A stretch of DNA of 64,000 bases from Neocallimastix lanati (nom. inval.) (GCA_016946835.1 JACVTC010000007.1:262001-326000), one strand, 5' to 3'. Positions 1 to 13,820 are shown, counted from the stretch's first letter. The notes: generated by a model not told the origin, from the sequence alone. A program made the numbers and translations.

Positions 1-205
1 TTGGGGCTGTATTCACTAGCATTCCTACATATATCTCCATTGGCCATGAGCATCGGAATAGGAACCATTTACCCCTTCAGTAGGTGTAATCATTGGCGTG
101 AGGACATAATATCATCAGTGCCTATGATTAAGTCGTATCGTTAGTATCGCATGGATTTGGTTTGGGTCCAATATGCTTTATATAATTCAATTAATAGGTT
201 CCTCT
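1..205. other. GC-richer block of unknown nature
   Basis: This stretch has clearly more G+C than the surrounding DNA but carries no long open frame on either strand. It lies beyond the 3' end of the decayed minus-strand LINE that follows and might be the trailer of that or another transposable element cut by the window edge. I do not recognise it. Confidence 0.3.
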
Positions 206-218
206 TTACAAATTATAT

Positions 219-220
219 AA

Positions 221-315
<95 letters not shown>

Positions 316-316
316 A
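219..316. repeat. (TAAA)n microsatellite
   Basis: About 24 near-perfect TAAA units separate the GC-richer block from the LINE relic. Read on the minus strand it gives a meaningless repetitive open frame. Confidence 0.95.
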
Positions 317-374
317 CATTAATATTAAATAATAATATATATTATAAAGTAATATATATTTATATATTTCTTCT

Positions 375-993
375 TGGTGGAATTTCGGCTTTAGATGAGC
401 TACAATTCGATACCGGGGAAAGGAAACAGTTAAGTGAACAACTCTTAAAAAATTCACAGGGGTCTACTGTTACTATATTCTCTATCACTAATTCTACTAT
501 TATTAACAATATTATTTCTAATGTTATTATTATTAATATTATATACTTTCGTTACTACTATCAGAATCTGTACTTGATTCTACATTATTCATATCTGTGA
601 TAACAGTGTCTTCATTACTATTTGATATTGGGCAATATTTAGAAATTGAAAAAAAAATTTTTTTTCATAAAAAATTTCAATATCTTTAAAATATTTCATT
701 CGAAATTCACGGAAAAGAGAGCATTTAGAAAACCAATGTTTCAATCAAGGATTACATTTTTTTTTCTATAACAACAAGGACGCCGTTCTGGACAGTGGTC
801 TTCAGTCATACTTTTGACAACACGAACATCAAATTTATATCCACATCTGGCAAGAAGTAACCATCGGAATAAAATTCTATTTTCAGGATATTTAGAGTTG
901 AGCTTTAGGTAATCGGTTTCTCAAATTTATTTATCTTATAAGCCTTAGACTTGACTGATTTTTTTGCCATATCTCTATCCCAATAAAAGTTTA

Positions 994-1033
<40 letters not shown>

Positions 1034-1318
1034 ATGGATATTCGTCTAATTTGTCTGCTAAAATTATTACTTTCTTTATCCCATACATGACGTCTATAAC
1101 ATGATATATCTTTAAGTAAATCAAGGATAACGCATTTCGAGTTTTTCCATTTTTTAAAACACCTTACCATGAGTAATTGCATAATTTTTGCTGAAAGAAG
1201 AGGAATGTTTAGTTCTTTAGAAACACAATAAAGGGATGTAATGCTATTCCCATTAGAAAATCCCTCAATCTAATATAATCCTGAATTAACTAGTGTCTGT
1301 ATACTTCTCGTTTTTGAA
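375..1318 (-). pseudogene. Decayed non-LTR retrotransposon (LINE), 3' part of ORF
   Basis: Conceptual translation of the minus strand, allowing stops and frameshifts, follows the C-terminal half of the intact LINE frame at 56-57.7 kb. The clearest blocks are RCFKKWKNSKCVI near 1110-1170, which matches RCFKKWKDSSCII, and a segment at 770-870 matching the CGFKFDV...CPxxxPCC region that ends in the Cys-rich knuckle. Near 560-600 a TDSDSSN-like tail segment matches TDSNDN, and 375-430 resembles the acidic C terminus. A 48-base T run interrupts the relic at about 990-1032. The reverse transcriptase core is missing. It is a different and older copy than the 56-kb element, not a recent duplicate. 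Confidence 0.8.
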
Positions 1319-2055
1319 TATTAAGGATTGAATTATTAGATCAAAAATTATAATTATATATATATATTAAAAAAAATAATAAGATAAAAAAAATTATATC
1401 ATGTAAAAAAGTAAATATAAAATTAAATAAAAATTTTTAAATATTAAAAATTTAAATACTTTTAATGTATCAAAGTTTTATTATTTTATTAGTTTTTGTT
1501 GATTAAATATAGTTCTTACTATTTATATAAAGATAATAAATTAAAGTATATTAATCTAATTAAAAAATAATAATAATAATAAAAAAAAAAAAAAAAAAAA
1601 AGAAAAAAGAAAAAAATAAAGAAGTTAAAGTTCATACCTATTTATAAAAATGAAAAGAAAAAATTTGATTTTTAGTATATAAATCCAATTTAAAAAAGGA
1701 TATATAGATAAAATATATATATATATATATTTATTTTTATACAAAATATATAATGTACAAAATAATATATAATATATATGTGATAATATAACATTATATA
1801 TATTAATTGTATTAAAATTTTTCAAAATAATACATATTAATATTTAATAATTATTTCTATATTTAATAATACTTTTTTTATATTATAAATTTTAAGAAGT
1901 ACATTCATATTAATAAATTAATAATTATTTAATAATACATACATAAGAATAAAAAATCATAATTAAAAAAGTATACTTATTATATTCCATAGTTCTTTTT
2001 ACTAACAATAATCAAATACAATAATTCAATTCTATATTAATTTTTTTTTCTTTTT

Positions 2056-2104
<49 letters not shown>

Positions 2105-2215
2105 TAAATTTCAATATATATATCAAATAATATATATATATATAATACAAAATGATATAATAATATTAAAAATAATTGAGATATTTTTATATCTCTCCCC
2201 TTTTAACATAAGTTA
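1319..2215. other. Intergenic AT-rich DNA
   Basis: No coding potential is visible. It holds A and T homopolymers, including a T run at about 2055-2097, and TA dinucleotide runs. It is the 3' flank of the transporter gene. Confidence 0.7.
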
Positions 2216-5200
2216 TTATGAATTATTAATGAAATTAATAAAAACTTGTTCAAGTGAATATTGTCCAAAGTTATATTGGTTAACTAATCCAGATGCTTTA
2301 GCAATTTCCATTAAGGAAAAAACATTTGCTATTTTTTCATTCTTCATTTCAACCGAGTATTTTTGATAATTACTATAGGATTGTACTTCATAACCGTTAG
2401 ATTTAGTAGATGAAGATGAATCGTTATTTTTTTTTTGTTCGGTTGAATTTTCCTTTTGATTATCCAATCCAAAAATATTTTGATTCTTTACATATTCATT
2501 TTCAAAGGTTTCTGGGTCATCAGTAAATACTTCAAGAGTATAGTAACTACTATGATTCATTTTAATACTTTTTGGGGTATCAATGCAAATTAAACTTCCT
2601 TTAATTAAAATAGCAATTCGTTCACAGAGAGCTTCTGCTTCTTCGGTTGAATGGGTTGTTAAAAGAGTTGCAGTTTCTCTAACCTTTTTTAATGCTTTAA
2701 TTATTTTCCACATATAACGACGAGTAAAAGGGTCCATACCTGCACTTGGTTCATCAAGAATAAGATAACCTGGAGATGAACAAATAGCAATAATTAAAGA
2801 AAGTTTACGTTTAGTACCTCCACTAATTCTACCTACTCTTTTATTGGCGTGATTTTCTATACCACAGGCTTCAATTAAATATTTAGTATATTTGGGAACT
2901 TCTTCTTTCGGATAACCAGAAATACTAAGATATAATTGTATAGTTTCATTTACTGTAAGTAAATTCCAAAGTGAGTTGTTTTGAGCACAGTAACCAAGGG
3001 ATAAATCTGAATAATCACTTTCTACTAAATTGTTATTTCCATAAAAGATAGTTCCATGTGTATGGTTTAAAGTACCCGTCATCATAGCAATACATGTTGT
3101 TTTACCAGCACCATTTGGACCTAAAAGACCAAGACATTCACCTGCATTTACTCCGAAGGTTACATCTCTAACAATTCTATTAACATAGTTTAAAAATATT
3201 TCATCATAAAGAATTCTGTCATCCATTTTTTCAAATACTCCTTTACTATTATGCCTATTTTCATTTTCTTTTTGGCTATTATTATAGTTACTATACTGAT
3301 CATTTTTACCTTTATTTGCTTCTTTTTTCTTAAGTCTTTTTAAATCTTCTGACTTCAGAGGAAATTCCTTTATTAAATTATAAGCTTTTATTGCAATAGT
3401 ATTAGATGTATTTTCACCTTTTATTTCTTGATCTACTTTTTTCCATTCGTTGTAAACATCTTTTGGTCCTTCTTTGAGTTTTTTATCAAAATTTTCACGT
3501 TCCCCCTCAACGTAAGGTTTATCTCTTCTAATGACTTTTACAAATAGTTTTTCTAGAGTATTAATGACAAAAATATAAAGTGCTAAAGTAGAAAATAGTA
3601 CAATTAATACCATTAATAAGTTAATGGGTATATCTTCAGTTAATAATTCAGAAAGAGTTGGCATTTTATAGTCGTATAATTTTTCAGTGAGTAATGTTTT
3701 TTTCTCTCGACGTGAAATATCTGTTCTAGATAATATCTTTTGAGAGATTTCGGATGATAAAAAGTCTTCAACTTCATCATTATCTTCAGATAGAATTCTG
3801 TTCATTATGATAAAACAAAGTTTTCCATACGCATATACTAAAATAGAAGGTGAATATAAAATTATTATGAAAAGAATATAATAAGACTTTACAAATCCAT
3901 CACCTATTAATCTGTTATATGATGACCTTTTATTTCCCTTCTCATCAAAAATACTTTCATCCAAACCCATAAGATATACAATTATAAATACACTACAAAT
4001 TAAAGAAAGTACTGGATATAACATTACCAAAATATTTGATATTTTTTCATATTTTTTAAAAAAGAAACTATAAATGTACTGACATAATAAACTATTGGCT
4101 ATCCATAATAATGTACATATTATAATATAGAATATATATCTACCACTATATATATTCATTCCACTAATAATACCTATTATAGTAATTGGAATCACTGATA
4201 TTAATAAACATATAAAATCACCAATAAATATACCAATCCAATAATATAACTTTTTTGTTTTATTTAACCGTATTTGATGAATGATACCTTCTTCTTTTTC
4301 TTTAACGACTAATGGTGCATAATTGGATAGAGAAAGAGAAAGAGTAGTTGTTACCAAAATAACAGTTATAAGTTCATGTATTAACGTTGCCTCTTTTGAA
4401 TCATCGTAAATATTAGAGAAATAGTCAATATCACTGATCCCTTTAACTACACCTTCACCTTCACCTTCATCTTCATCTTCTTTTTCATTTTTTTCAATTT
4501 CTTTATTATTTTCAAAACCGTAAAGTTGTGAATACCACTCATCTTCATATCCATCTTCATATATTTCGTTTTCTTTTTCCACAATAGCTTCATCATTATA
4601 TTTTAGAAGGGGTTTCAACCATGCATTTATATTCTTGTCTATATTGTATACATTCTTAAGAATACTATTTGAAAGAAGATTAATACTTATGTGTTTAAAC
4701 AAAGAATATTTGGTATTGTAATGTATAATAAATTCCATAGTATCTTTATCATTTTTTACTCCACTAATTCCACCCATAATATCATTATTTTTTACATCAA
4801 AACCATTTGAATATGTGAGAGGTTTTTTACCTATTTCTGATTCAATATTTTTAAGTACATTCGTAATATCACTTGGTGTAGTACTATTAAATGCTATAAA
4901 CATATCATAATTGTTATAGATATTTGGATTTATGTTTACTGAAGTATATTCAGTTATACTTTCAGTTTGATTGATGAATTGGCTTTTCACTAAAATAGAT
5001 ATTAGTTCCAGGATAGTAGGTAAAAAAGTAAAAAATATTGCAAATGTTTTATTTCTTATAAATAATTTTAAACGAATCTTCATAATAGATATTATTTGAG
5101 TTAATGGCTTGGGCTGATACGTATTTTTATTATTTAATATTAAATCCAATTTTTTTTCTAAATCAGATTTATCATTATCTGTATTCATATTTTCCATATT

Positions 5201-7929
5201 GACGACAACAGTATTTTTTACTTGAGAAAGTTCATTAGCATTACCATTATTATTTTCTAATTTAATGAAGAGTTCTTCTAATGTAGGAGCAGTCAATGAG
5301 AAATTCTTTATGGTATTACTGTCATCTTGAATAAGATTACTTAATTCTCTAAATATATCTTTAAAACTAGTTGAATATTTTATAGGCATTAAATAGGTCA
5401 CAATAAGATCGTTATTTTCATTTGAATCTTGGTCTTCATGAACTCGCAAATTACTATTAGTAATAACTTTAGATTGAGAAGATCCTGGACAGTAGTTATC
5501 AATTACAGAGTCTACAATTGAACAATCTTTTTCTTCCTCAATATGAATATCTAAGGAATAGCTCATATTGAAGCTGTTCTTTAAGAAAAGACTAGATCCT
5601 AAGCAATTGATTACCCCATTAGAAGTAATCATTTTTCTGTCAGCTAAAAGATCAGCTTCATCCATATAATGAGTGGTAATAAACATTACTTTATCTTTTT
5701 TACATCTCATTAAATAGTCCCAAATATTCTTTCTAGAGAAAGGATCAAGACCAGTAGTTGGCTCATCTAAAAATATATACTTTGGTGATCCTAAAAGAGA
5801 TAATGATATACATAGTTTTCTTCTTTGTCCTCCACTTAATTCCTTTGGAAAATTATTTTTCTTTTTTAATAAATCAATATCCCTGAGAGTATCGTTGACA
5901 TCAACTTTAATACCTTTAATTCCAGCAAATAGTTTAATATGTTCACCTATAGTTAAATTATTATTGAAAGTTTCAAACTGAGGGCAATAACCAAATTGTT
6001 TACATATCTCTGTTTCATTACCTGTAATAGGGGTTCCATCATAATAAACTTCACCAGAAGTCGACGAAATAATTCCTGTCATTATATTAATTAAAGTAGT
6101 TTTTCCTGCTCCATTATGACCTAATATAGCAAATATTTCATCATAATAAGCATTGAATTCTATGTTTCTTAAGACTTCAATTCTTTCTTTCCTGCTAATA
6201 TAGGTTTTAGCTATATTTTTAACTTCGACGGCTTTTTTCATACCTTGGGGATCTTCTTGAATATATGGATTATTATCATTACTGGAAGCCTTTTTACTGT
6301 TCAGTTTATCATATTTATCGTCAGAGTTTTTGTTTTTATTTTTAAAATGATCTATAAGATCAATTATCAAAAAATTCCATTTTCTGTGGAAATTATTACC
6401 TTGTGGTATGACATTATCTAGATAAATTGCTATTATCAAATATAAAAAAGTACAAAATATTAATCCAAATAAATTATGTTTTATGTAAGGTAAACGTAAA
6501 ACGTCACTGAAATTTAAATGAATATTTTGAATTTCAAATTTCATTAAAAAATTGAAATAAGCTAGAAATGCATTAGGTGATGATATAAATGAAAGTCCAG
6601 CTTTAGTACTATACTTATTTCCCAAAAATAGATCAAGAGCGACTGTAAAGAAATATGTAATAATTATCATTATATAAATTATATTTGCTGTTTTTGATTT
6701 TTTTATTAATGTTGAGAGAAGAAATGACAGGAAACAACAAGAAAAACCATAAAGTACAAGTGGAATATAAATTGCTAACCAATTAGTATATTCATAAAAT
6801 CCAATTTTTACCAAAGCAATTACAACTATAGTAGTATTCAATATAATAATAATTGAATAAACAATAGCCCATGATACCCAAAAAACAGATTTTTTTAAAC
6901 CAATAATAATTAAGGATTCCTTTATTTTTGATTCTTTTTCAATAATTAAATTATTTAGTAAACTACACATACATGGAAGAAAACTAATAATTAAAAAGTA
7001 ATTAATATATTCCTTAAAGGAAATATTTTTTTCATATTTTGTTTCTTCTTTTTTTTCCATTAAAAATTCATACACTTTAAAATCTTTATAATTAGATGAA
7101 CCTACTAATGTTTTAATGATAGTATTTTCTATAATGTATTGAAAAAGATAATTATTATATTCTGCATTTATTAAATTATCATATATTTCTCCTTTTTCAT
7201 CTCTATAATTCATTGTATAATCGGTTAAAGATTCAAAATTAAAGCCATAAATTTTAACATTCTTATGCTCGAATAATTCATAATTAAGAATATAATAATC
7301 TTTCATATCTTTTTCGTTTTTAAAAATATTAATTTTCATTTCATAATTTGTTTTTCTTTGTTTTGTTTTATAAATATCTTCATCATTGTTATTTATTCCA
7401 TTCATAGTATCACCCTCAGAATTATATTCATTAACTATGGTAAAGTTTTGATTATTTTCAATTAATTTATATTTTTTTAAAAACTCATTTTCTTTAAAAT
7501 TTTCTAAAAATTTATTTACTGTTTGTTCATTAATGCTGGGTGAAAAAATAAAATTGAAATCTATTACAGATTCTAAAACTGTATTTTCAATACTTATTAT
7601 TTCATGTTCAGTATTTTTATTTTCTTTTATAACAATCTTTCTATCCTTATTTTTACTGAAGGAATCTATAAATATAATAAAATGATTATTAGAATCAAAT
7701 ATATATATATATATATTTAATTATGTCGTCATTATTATTATAATTATTATTAATTAAAAATTTGTATTTATTAATTTCAAAATATTTCAAAATGTTAAAT
7801 ATTAGATTATTTACTTATAGCTAGGATCATTAACAATGAAATGAAAATTTCTAATATAGTAATAACAATGGTTCTTTTTTTTATAATAAAATTTCGCCAT
7901 AGTAGCGTTTTCAACTGTTGAGAATACAT
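2216..7929 (-). CDS. ABCA-subfamily full-size ABC transporter, two exons
   Basis: Join 7929-7815 and 7665-2216 (minus), giving 1854 aa. ABCA proteins move lipids across membranes using ATP. Exon 1 encodes a basic leader and the first membrane span (residues about 19-40; MYSQQLKTLLWRNF start, typical of the family). A 149-base phase-1 intron (GTAAAT...TTTATAG, 7814-7666) follows, and exon 2 carries the rest. A soluble loop precedes five or six spans. NBD1 has Walker A GHNGAGKTT (about 553), signature LSGGQ (645) and Walker B IFLDEPTTGLD (668). A second six-span domain with a large acidic loop comes next, then NBD2 with GPNGAGKTT (1553), ISGGT (1650) and LILDEPSAGMD (1673). Both nucleotide sites look complete. 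The first Met of the long frame (7405) would delete TM1, so the upstream exon is preferred. The substrate is unknown. Confidence 0.93.
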
Positions 7930-8799
7930 TTAGAGTATATATATAATTTTTATTGTGTTTATTATTAATATAAGTATTTTTAAATTTATTATAAATAATT
8001 AGAATTATAATATTATATTTAATAAATTTGTATAATAGAAATTAAATATAATTTAAAATAAAATCATTGCTTATTATTTATATCTTTTCTTTTTTTTTTT
8101 TTTTTTTTTAAAAAACAAAAGGAATAAATATATAAATATATATATATATATTTTTTTTAAAGTTAAAAAAACTGTTTTAATGAAAATGTCTTATATAATA
8201 TTTTAAATTTTATTAGTAAATGATAATTATTTTAAATGAAATTAATATTAAGAATTAAAAGTTACACAATGAATTAATGGATAATTATTTAATAATTAAT
8301 ACTCTATAGAATATAATTGGGACCTTCCATTATAAAAATTTTTTTTATCCTAATTTATAAAACTTTATTTTATATTAATTTAATTTTATACTTTTAAATA
8401 AAAAATTAGATAAAAAGTTTAATTCTTTGAAACAATTAATTTTATATCATATTTTAAATTCCATTATTAAATTAATATGTTGTCAATGATAATAAAAAAA
8501 TAAAAAAATAAATAATAAAAAAAATTAACCAAAATTTACATCTATTTTATTTCTTTTTTAATTTCTTTTTAGTTATAAGATTAAATTTTAATTATTAATA
8601 AAAATTATTAATTTAAAATACATTTTGTATATTAAAATTTGGAATATTGAAGTTTATTAATATATATATATATATAAATTTTTTAAAAAAAATTATTGTA
8701 ATAATTATTACTATTTGGTAAATTTATTTTAAAAAAAAAATAAAAAATAAAAAATAAAATAAATATTATAATAATTATCATTATTTGATAAATTTATTT

Positions 8800-8836
<37 letters not shown>

Positions 8837-9757
8837 AAATAAAATAAAATTAACAATAATCTATATAAATTAATCCGTTTAATTTCATTTTCATATTCAA
8901 TAATAATATTAATTATAAGGCATTTCCTTAATATTATCAACGGATTATAAATTAGGGAAAAAATATTTCATATATATATAATTAATATCATATTTTTATA
9001 TTAGCATTATATTTATTTATTTAATATTTTAAATTAATATTTAAAAATTACATATAATATATTGTCATTAATAATTATTATTATTTTCCTATTTTTCTAT
9101 ATCACTATAATTTGTTTGATTATATTCTTATTTCTTTATTATTAATCTTAATAGATAACTATAATTATCATATTTTTATATCTTTATTATTAGTTTTAAT
9201 AGATAACTATAATTATCATATTTTTATATCTTTATTATTAATCTTAATAGATAATTATAATTATCATAAATATATAATAAAATTTAAATATATAAAACTG
9301 GAAAGTAAAAATATATACATAAACAATTTTTAAATAATTTTAAAAAATTAATGATTTTAAAATGATAAAATTGACGTGAAAGTTTTATTTATTTATTATA
9401 GAGAAGTATATGCATATGTATATATATATATATTGTATATATTAATAAAATATATAAACTCTTTAATAATTTGAAAAACAATTAAAAATAATTAATATTT
9501 TATAATGGTATATTAGAATTAAATTATTGCTAAAAATGGAATAAAAAACAAAATAATAATTTTCATTACTTTATCATATACAATATTATGTAATGAAAAT
9601 AATATTTCAAAATATAATTATATAAATATATAAATATATATTATTATTAATATTATTACATTAAATAGATATGAAAATTGAGGTTATGTATTTAATTTAA
9701 TTTTTTTTTTTAATTACTATTATTTTTTTATTGTATTTACTGCTCTATTATTATAGC

Positions 9758-9787
<30 letters not shown>
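7930..9787. other. Intergenic AT-rich DNA
   Basis: This lies between the divergent end of the ABC gene (its 5' side) and the 3' end of the exonuclease-like gene. No gene is supported. It holds homopolymers, TA runs and one short tandem repeat array at 9133-9267. The promoter of the transporter must lie in the first part, but no motif stands out from the base bias. Confidence 0.7.
9133..9267. repeat. 48-bp tandem repeat, 2.8 copies
   Basis: Units start at 9133, 9181 and 9229 and differ by only a few bases (for example ATCTTAA against GTTTTAA). Because 48 is a multiple of three, the array gives an artificial repetitive open frame (LLLILIDNYNYH...). There are no spacers, so it is not a CRISPR array. 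Confidence 0.9.
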
Positions 9788-9792
<5 letters not shown>

Positions 9793-9888
9793 TTTTTTTT
9801 TCTTTTGGTTTATATAATTGTAATGGAATTTTTTCATCTTTAGTTATAATTTTAATAAAGACTTGCATTGTAAAAATAGTATTATTTC

Positions 9889-9924
<36 letters not shown>

Positions 9925-10947
9925 AATAATAAATATTTTAATTTATTTATTATTATTTATTTATATTTTTAATTAATAATAATTAAAAAAAAAAAAAAAA
10001 TTAAATATATATATATAATTTAGATTCAAATTATAAATATATTCTACTGTAGAAATAAATTTATAATTTTTACCTGTATTTTGCAATTTTTCATATGGTA
10101 TTTTTAATTTTATTAAACTTTCTTCTAAACTAACACCAGGAGTATAATATAAACCGGAATAAATATCCATCATATCAATAATACCAAATTCTGGAATTTT
10201 TGAATTTGTCATTTTTTTAAATTTTGAAATATCAATATTTAAAGAATTCAGATAACAAAAATCATTACTTATACTTTGACAAACTATATAATTAATTTTA
10301 ATAATATCATTCTTTAATTCTTCTTCAATTGATTTTAATGATTGTATTTTAGTATTACCAAATAAATAATCATGTCTATTATCCGGTATATTATCATTCT
10401 CATAATAATTCATAGCTTCTCTAACGATAGCATATTTTTTTTTTACAATTGTTCCATCTTTTGTAAACATACACCATGCAAATTCTGTAAGAATATCATG
10501 ACTTTTTTCATAAGCTTTAATATTAAAGCAGATAAATAACTTTTGTTTTCCAATATTATTTTGAATTGCATTTATAATTTTTGAATATTCACTATATTTT
10601 TCTGTTTCCTCCTCTGTTGTTTTTTTGTCTAATAATTTGGGAATTTGAATTGCTTTTATTTGTATCTTTTGATTTATAATGCCTCCCATTTATCTTTTGT
10701 TGAGGAATATCCAAAGGATCATTTTTAAAATTTCTATTTCTTTTATTATTATATTGTTTTCTTTGATATCGTTGAAAATTATTCCTATTTCTTTTTGTTT
10801 TTGATACATAATTCATTTCATCTTTGTTAATTTCTTCTTCTTTCTTAATTTCTTCTGCTCTTTGTAATGATAACTGCAATGGAACAGTTTTTGATTCATT
10901 AATAATTTTCATAAATACTTGCATAGTAAATATTGCATCATTTGCTA

Positions 10948-10978
<31 letters not shown>

Positions 10979-11000
10979 TAATTAATAATAATAATGACAT

Positions 11001-11036
<36 letters not shown>

Positions 11037-13330
11037 ATTATAAATAAAATAAGTATATAATTATATTTTATTATAATAATATAATATAAAAAAAAAAAAA
11101 TTTTTTTTATTTATAATTTTTTTAATTTAAATATTTACCCGCATTATGTAATCTTCCATAAGGAAGTTCCAATTTAATTAAACTTTTTTCTAAACCTACA
11201 CCTCTAGTACGATAATATCCAGAGTATAAATCCATTGTATCAATGACACCAAATTCTGGAATTTTTGAATTTTTCATCTTTTCAAATTTTGAAGTATTGA
11301 CTTTAATTTTATTAAGATAACGTAAATCACTTCCTATTCCTTGACCAACTAAATAATTGACATTTTCGATATCTTGTTTTAATTCATTTTCAATGTCTTT
11401 TATATTTTGAATTACTGATTTACCAAATAAATAATGATCTTTATTATCTGGGACATGTTTTCTATTTCTAAGTCTTAAATTTTCTTTTACAAGAGCATGA
11501 ATTGTTTTTTTTATTGTTCCATCCTTTTTAAATATACACCATCCAAATTCAGTCAATTTTTCTTGATTATATTCAAAAGCTTCTATATCTAAACATAAAA
11601 ATAATAATTCATTACTAATTTTTTCTCTAATATTCTTAATAAGTTCCATATATTCGTCATATTTTTCTGAATTTTCTTGATTAATTATATATTTAAAACT
11701 TTTCATAATATAATTTACATTATTTCCAGGATTATTTAAATTATCATATTTAATTTTTGTTCTTTTTAAACCTTCGTCTAAACTTAATGTATCAATATAA
11801 TAAACTCCAGTATATATATTATTCAAATCAATTATGCAGTATTCTCTGATCTTTAAATCTTTCATTATATCATATTTCGATACATCAATATTAATTTTAT
11901 TTAAATGATGTATATCTTCTTCAACTCTATGACTTAATATGTAATTTATATCTTCTAAATCTTTTTTTAATTCTTCACTTATTTCATTTATTTCAAGTAT
12001 TCTTGTTTCTCCAAAATGAAATTTATTTTCCTCAAGATTATGACTTTCATTATCATTGACTATATTTTCTTTTACGATGAAATGCTTATTTTTAGTAGCT
12101 GAATCAATCTTACTAAAAACACACCATCCAATTTCTTTTATATTATCTTTATTTTGTTCGCATGGTTTAATATCAATACATAAAAATAATTTTTTATCAC
12201 TAACACTACTTCTAATTGTATTTACTAATTTTATCATTATATTATGACCAATAATTGGAATGAGCTTGGCCATAATAAGCGCATCGTTACCTAATGTTAA
12301 TAAAAATTTATACAAATAAAAAATAAAAAAAATAAAAATAAAAATTAATAATAAATATATAAATTTTTTCTAATAGTTATTAAAATATTAATATTATCAC
12401 AGTTTATTATATATATAAAAATGAACATGAAATAAATATTTTCAAAATAAATAAATAAATAAATATATATATATATATATAAATAAATAATTAAATTTAC
12501 AAAATAAAATAAAATAAAATAAAATAAAATAAAATAAAATAAAATAAAATAAAATAAAATAAAATAAAATAAAATAAAATAAAATAAAATAAAATAAAAT
12601 AAAATAAAATAAAATAAAATAAAATAAAATAAAATAAAATAAAATAAAATAAAATAAAATAAAATAAAATAAAATAAAATAAAATAAAATAAAATAAAAT
12701 AAAATAAAATAAAATAAAATAAAATAATTAAATAATAATGATAACAATTATAATAATAATACCTGAATTATTATTATTATTATTTTGAATTAATTTTCTT
12801 AAATTTTTATCTAAAACATGAGAATTATTAATGTCATAGGATTCAATAATACCATATTCTGGTGTTTTATCGTCTTTCATTAAAACAAATTTTGAATTAC
12901 TGACATCGAAAATATCAAGTGATGCTAAAAGATCTAATGAATCATTAATCTTATAACCAACAATATAATTTACTTCTTCAATATCTTTATGTAATTCATG
13001 CTTAATATTATTTAATTCTTGAACTTCTGCATTATCAGGTAAAGTATCACCAAATCTACTAAACTTTAAATTTTCCTGTATAATTACATGCTTTTTTTTT
13101 TTCATTGGTCCTTTTTTAGGAAAAATACACCAACTAAATTCAGTTATACATTTTTGGTCTTCTTTAGATGTTCCAATACTTAAACTTAAAAATAACTTAT
13201 TATCACTGATATTTTTAATGGCATTACATAAATTCATAAATATTATTCTTTCTTCACCTTTATTAATATTTTTTTCGTCATCTTTATTAATATTTTTTTC
13301 TTCAGTTTTTTCTTTTGTTTCAGTGCTCAT
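9788..13330 (-). CDS. Four-domain DEDDh exonuclease-like protein (Gfd2/YDR514C type), one frameshift
   Basis: Proposed join (minus): 13330-12763, 12290-11139, 10944-10074, 9888-9788, about 896 aa. All three introns are phase 1 (472, 194 and 185 bases) and sit at the same place in the repeated domain, inside the NAG/NDA motif. Each domain follows the fungal Gfd2/YDR514C exonuclease-fold pattern: F-LC-D-x-E-x-x-E, L/ITEFGWCxF, H, PDN-x-YLFG, DLRYLN, PEFGxIDxxDIY and HNAGNDA. Domain 3 (about residues 415-580) keeps DIE, the second Asp, His and the last Asp. Domain 1 has SIG, domain 2 DIK with NPGNN, and domain 4 NIK with QNTGNN, so these three look catalytically dead. A basic, RNA-binding-like linker (KTKRNRNNFQRYQRKQ) precedes domain 4. 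A +1 frame change lies between about 10592 and 10689, where there is an A7 run and no GT-AG intron. It could be an assembly error, a polymorphism or a mutation. Confidence 0.75.
11001..11034. repeat. (GATA)n microsatellite in intron 2
   Basis: About eight GATA units lie within the second intron of the exonuclease-like gene (11138-10945). Confidence 0.9.
12499..12726. repeat. (AAAAT)n microsatellite in intron 1
   Basis: About 45 near-perfect AAAAT pentamers fill half of the first intron (12762-12291) of the exonuclease-like gene. The minus-strand translation (FYFIL repeated) is an artefact. An array of this length and purity is expected to vary between isolates. Confidence 0.95.
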
Positions 13331-13789
13331 ATTTTTCTTATTTTATATAAGTTCTAATAAATAAAAAATAAAAAATATATATAAATATTTATATATATAT
13401 ATATTCTTTTTCCTTATTAAATATTCAAAATAATATATATATATATATATAAAAACTTTATATATATGTAAAACATAAAATTCTTTTTAATTAAAATAAT
13501 AAATATTTCTTCATAAATAAATTACATATATTTTAGTAAAATTTTTAGTAATATTATTTATTTATTTATATTCAAAAAAAAAAAAAAATAAATAAAAATA
13601 AAAACATACTTTTACTTATTAATATTATTAATGTTTAATTTATAATTAATTCTTTATTTTATTTATAACAATTATATTAAAATTATATAAATAAAATAAA
13701 AAAATATATAATCACATTAAAATAATTGAAAATAAATATCTAAATATTTTAAATATATATATATTTTAATTTACCTCTTTAAATGAATC

Positions 13790-13820
<31 letters not shown>

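Noticed and set aside
9112-9333. Small protein with three LLLILIDNYNYH repeats, or a CRISPR-like array
   Set aside because: The 48-bp units are directly adjacent without spacers and the translation depends only on the unit being a multiple of three.
12056-12247. Plus-strand frame within the exonuclease gene
   Set aside because: It is a shadow of exon 2, which shows the domain pattern on the minus strand.
12442-12747. FYFIL-repeat protein
   Set aside because: It is the (AAAAT)n array inside intron 1 of the exonuclease-like gene.
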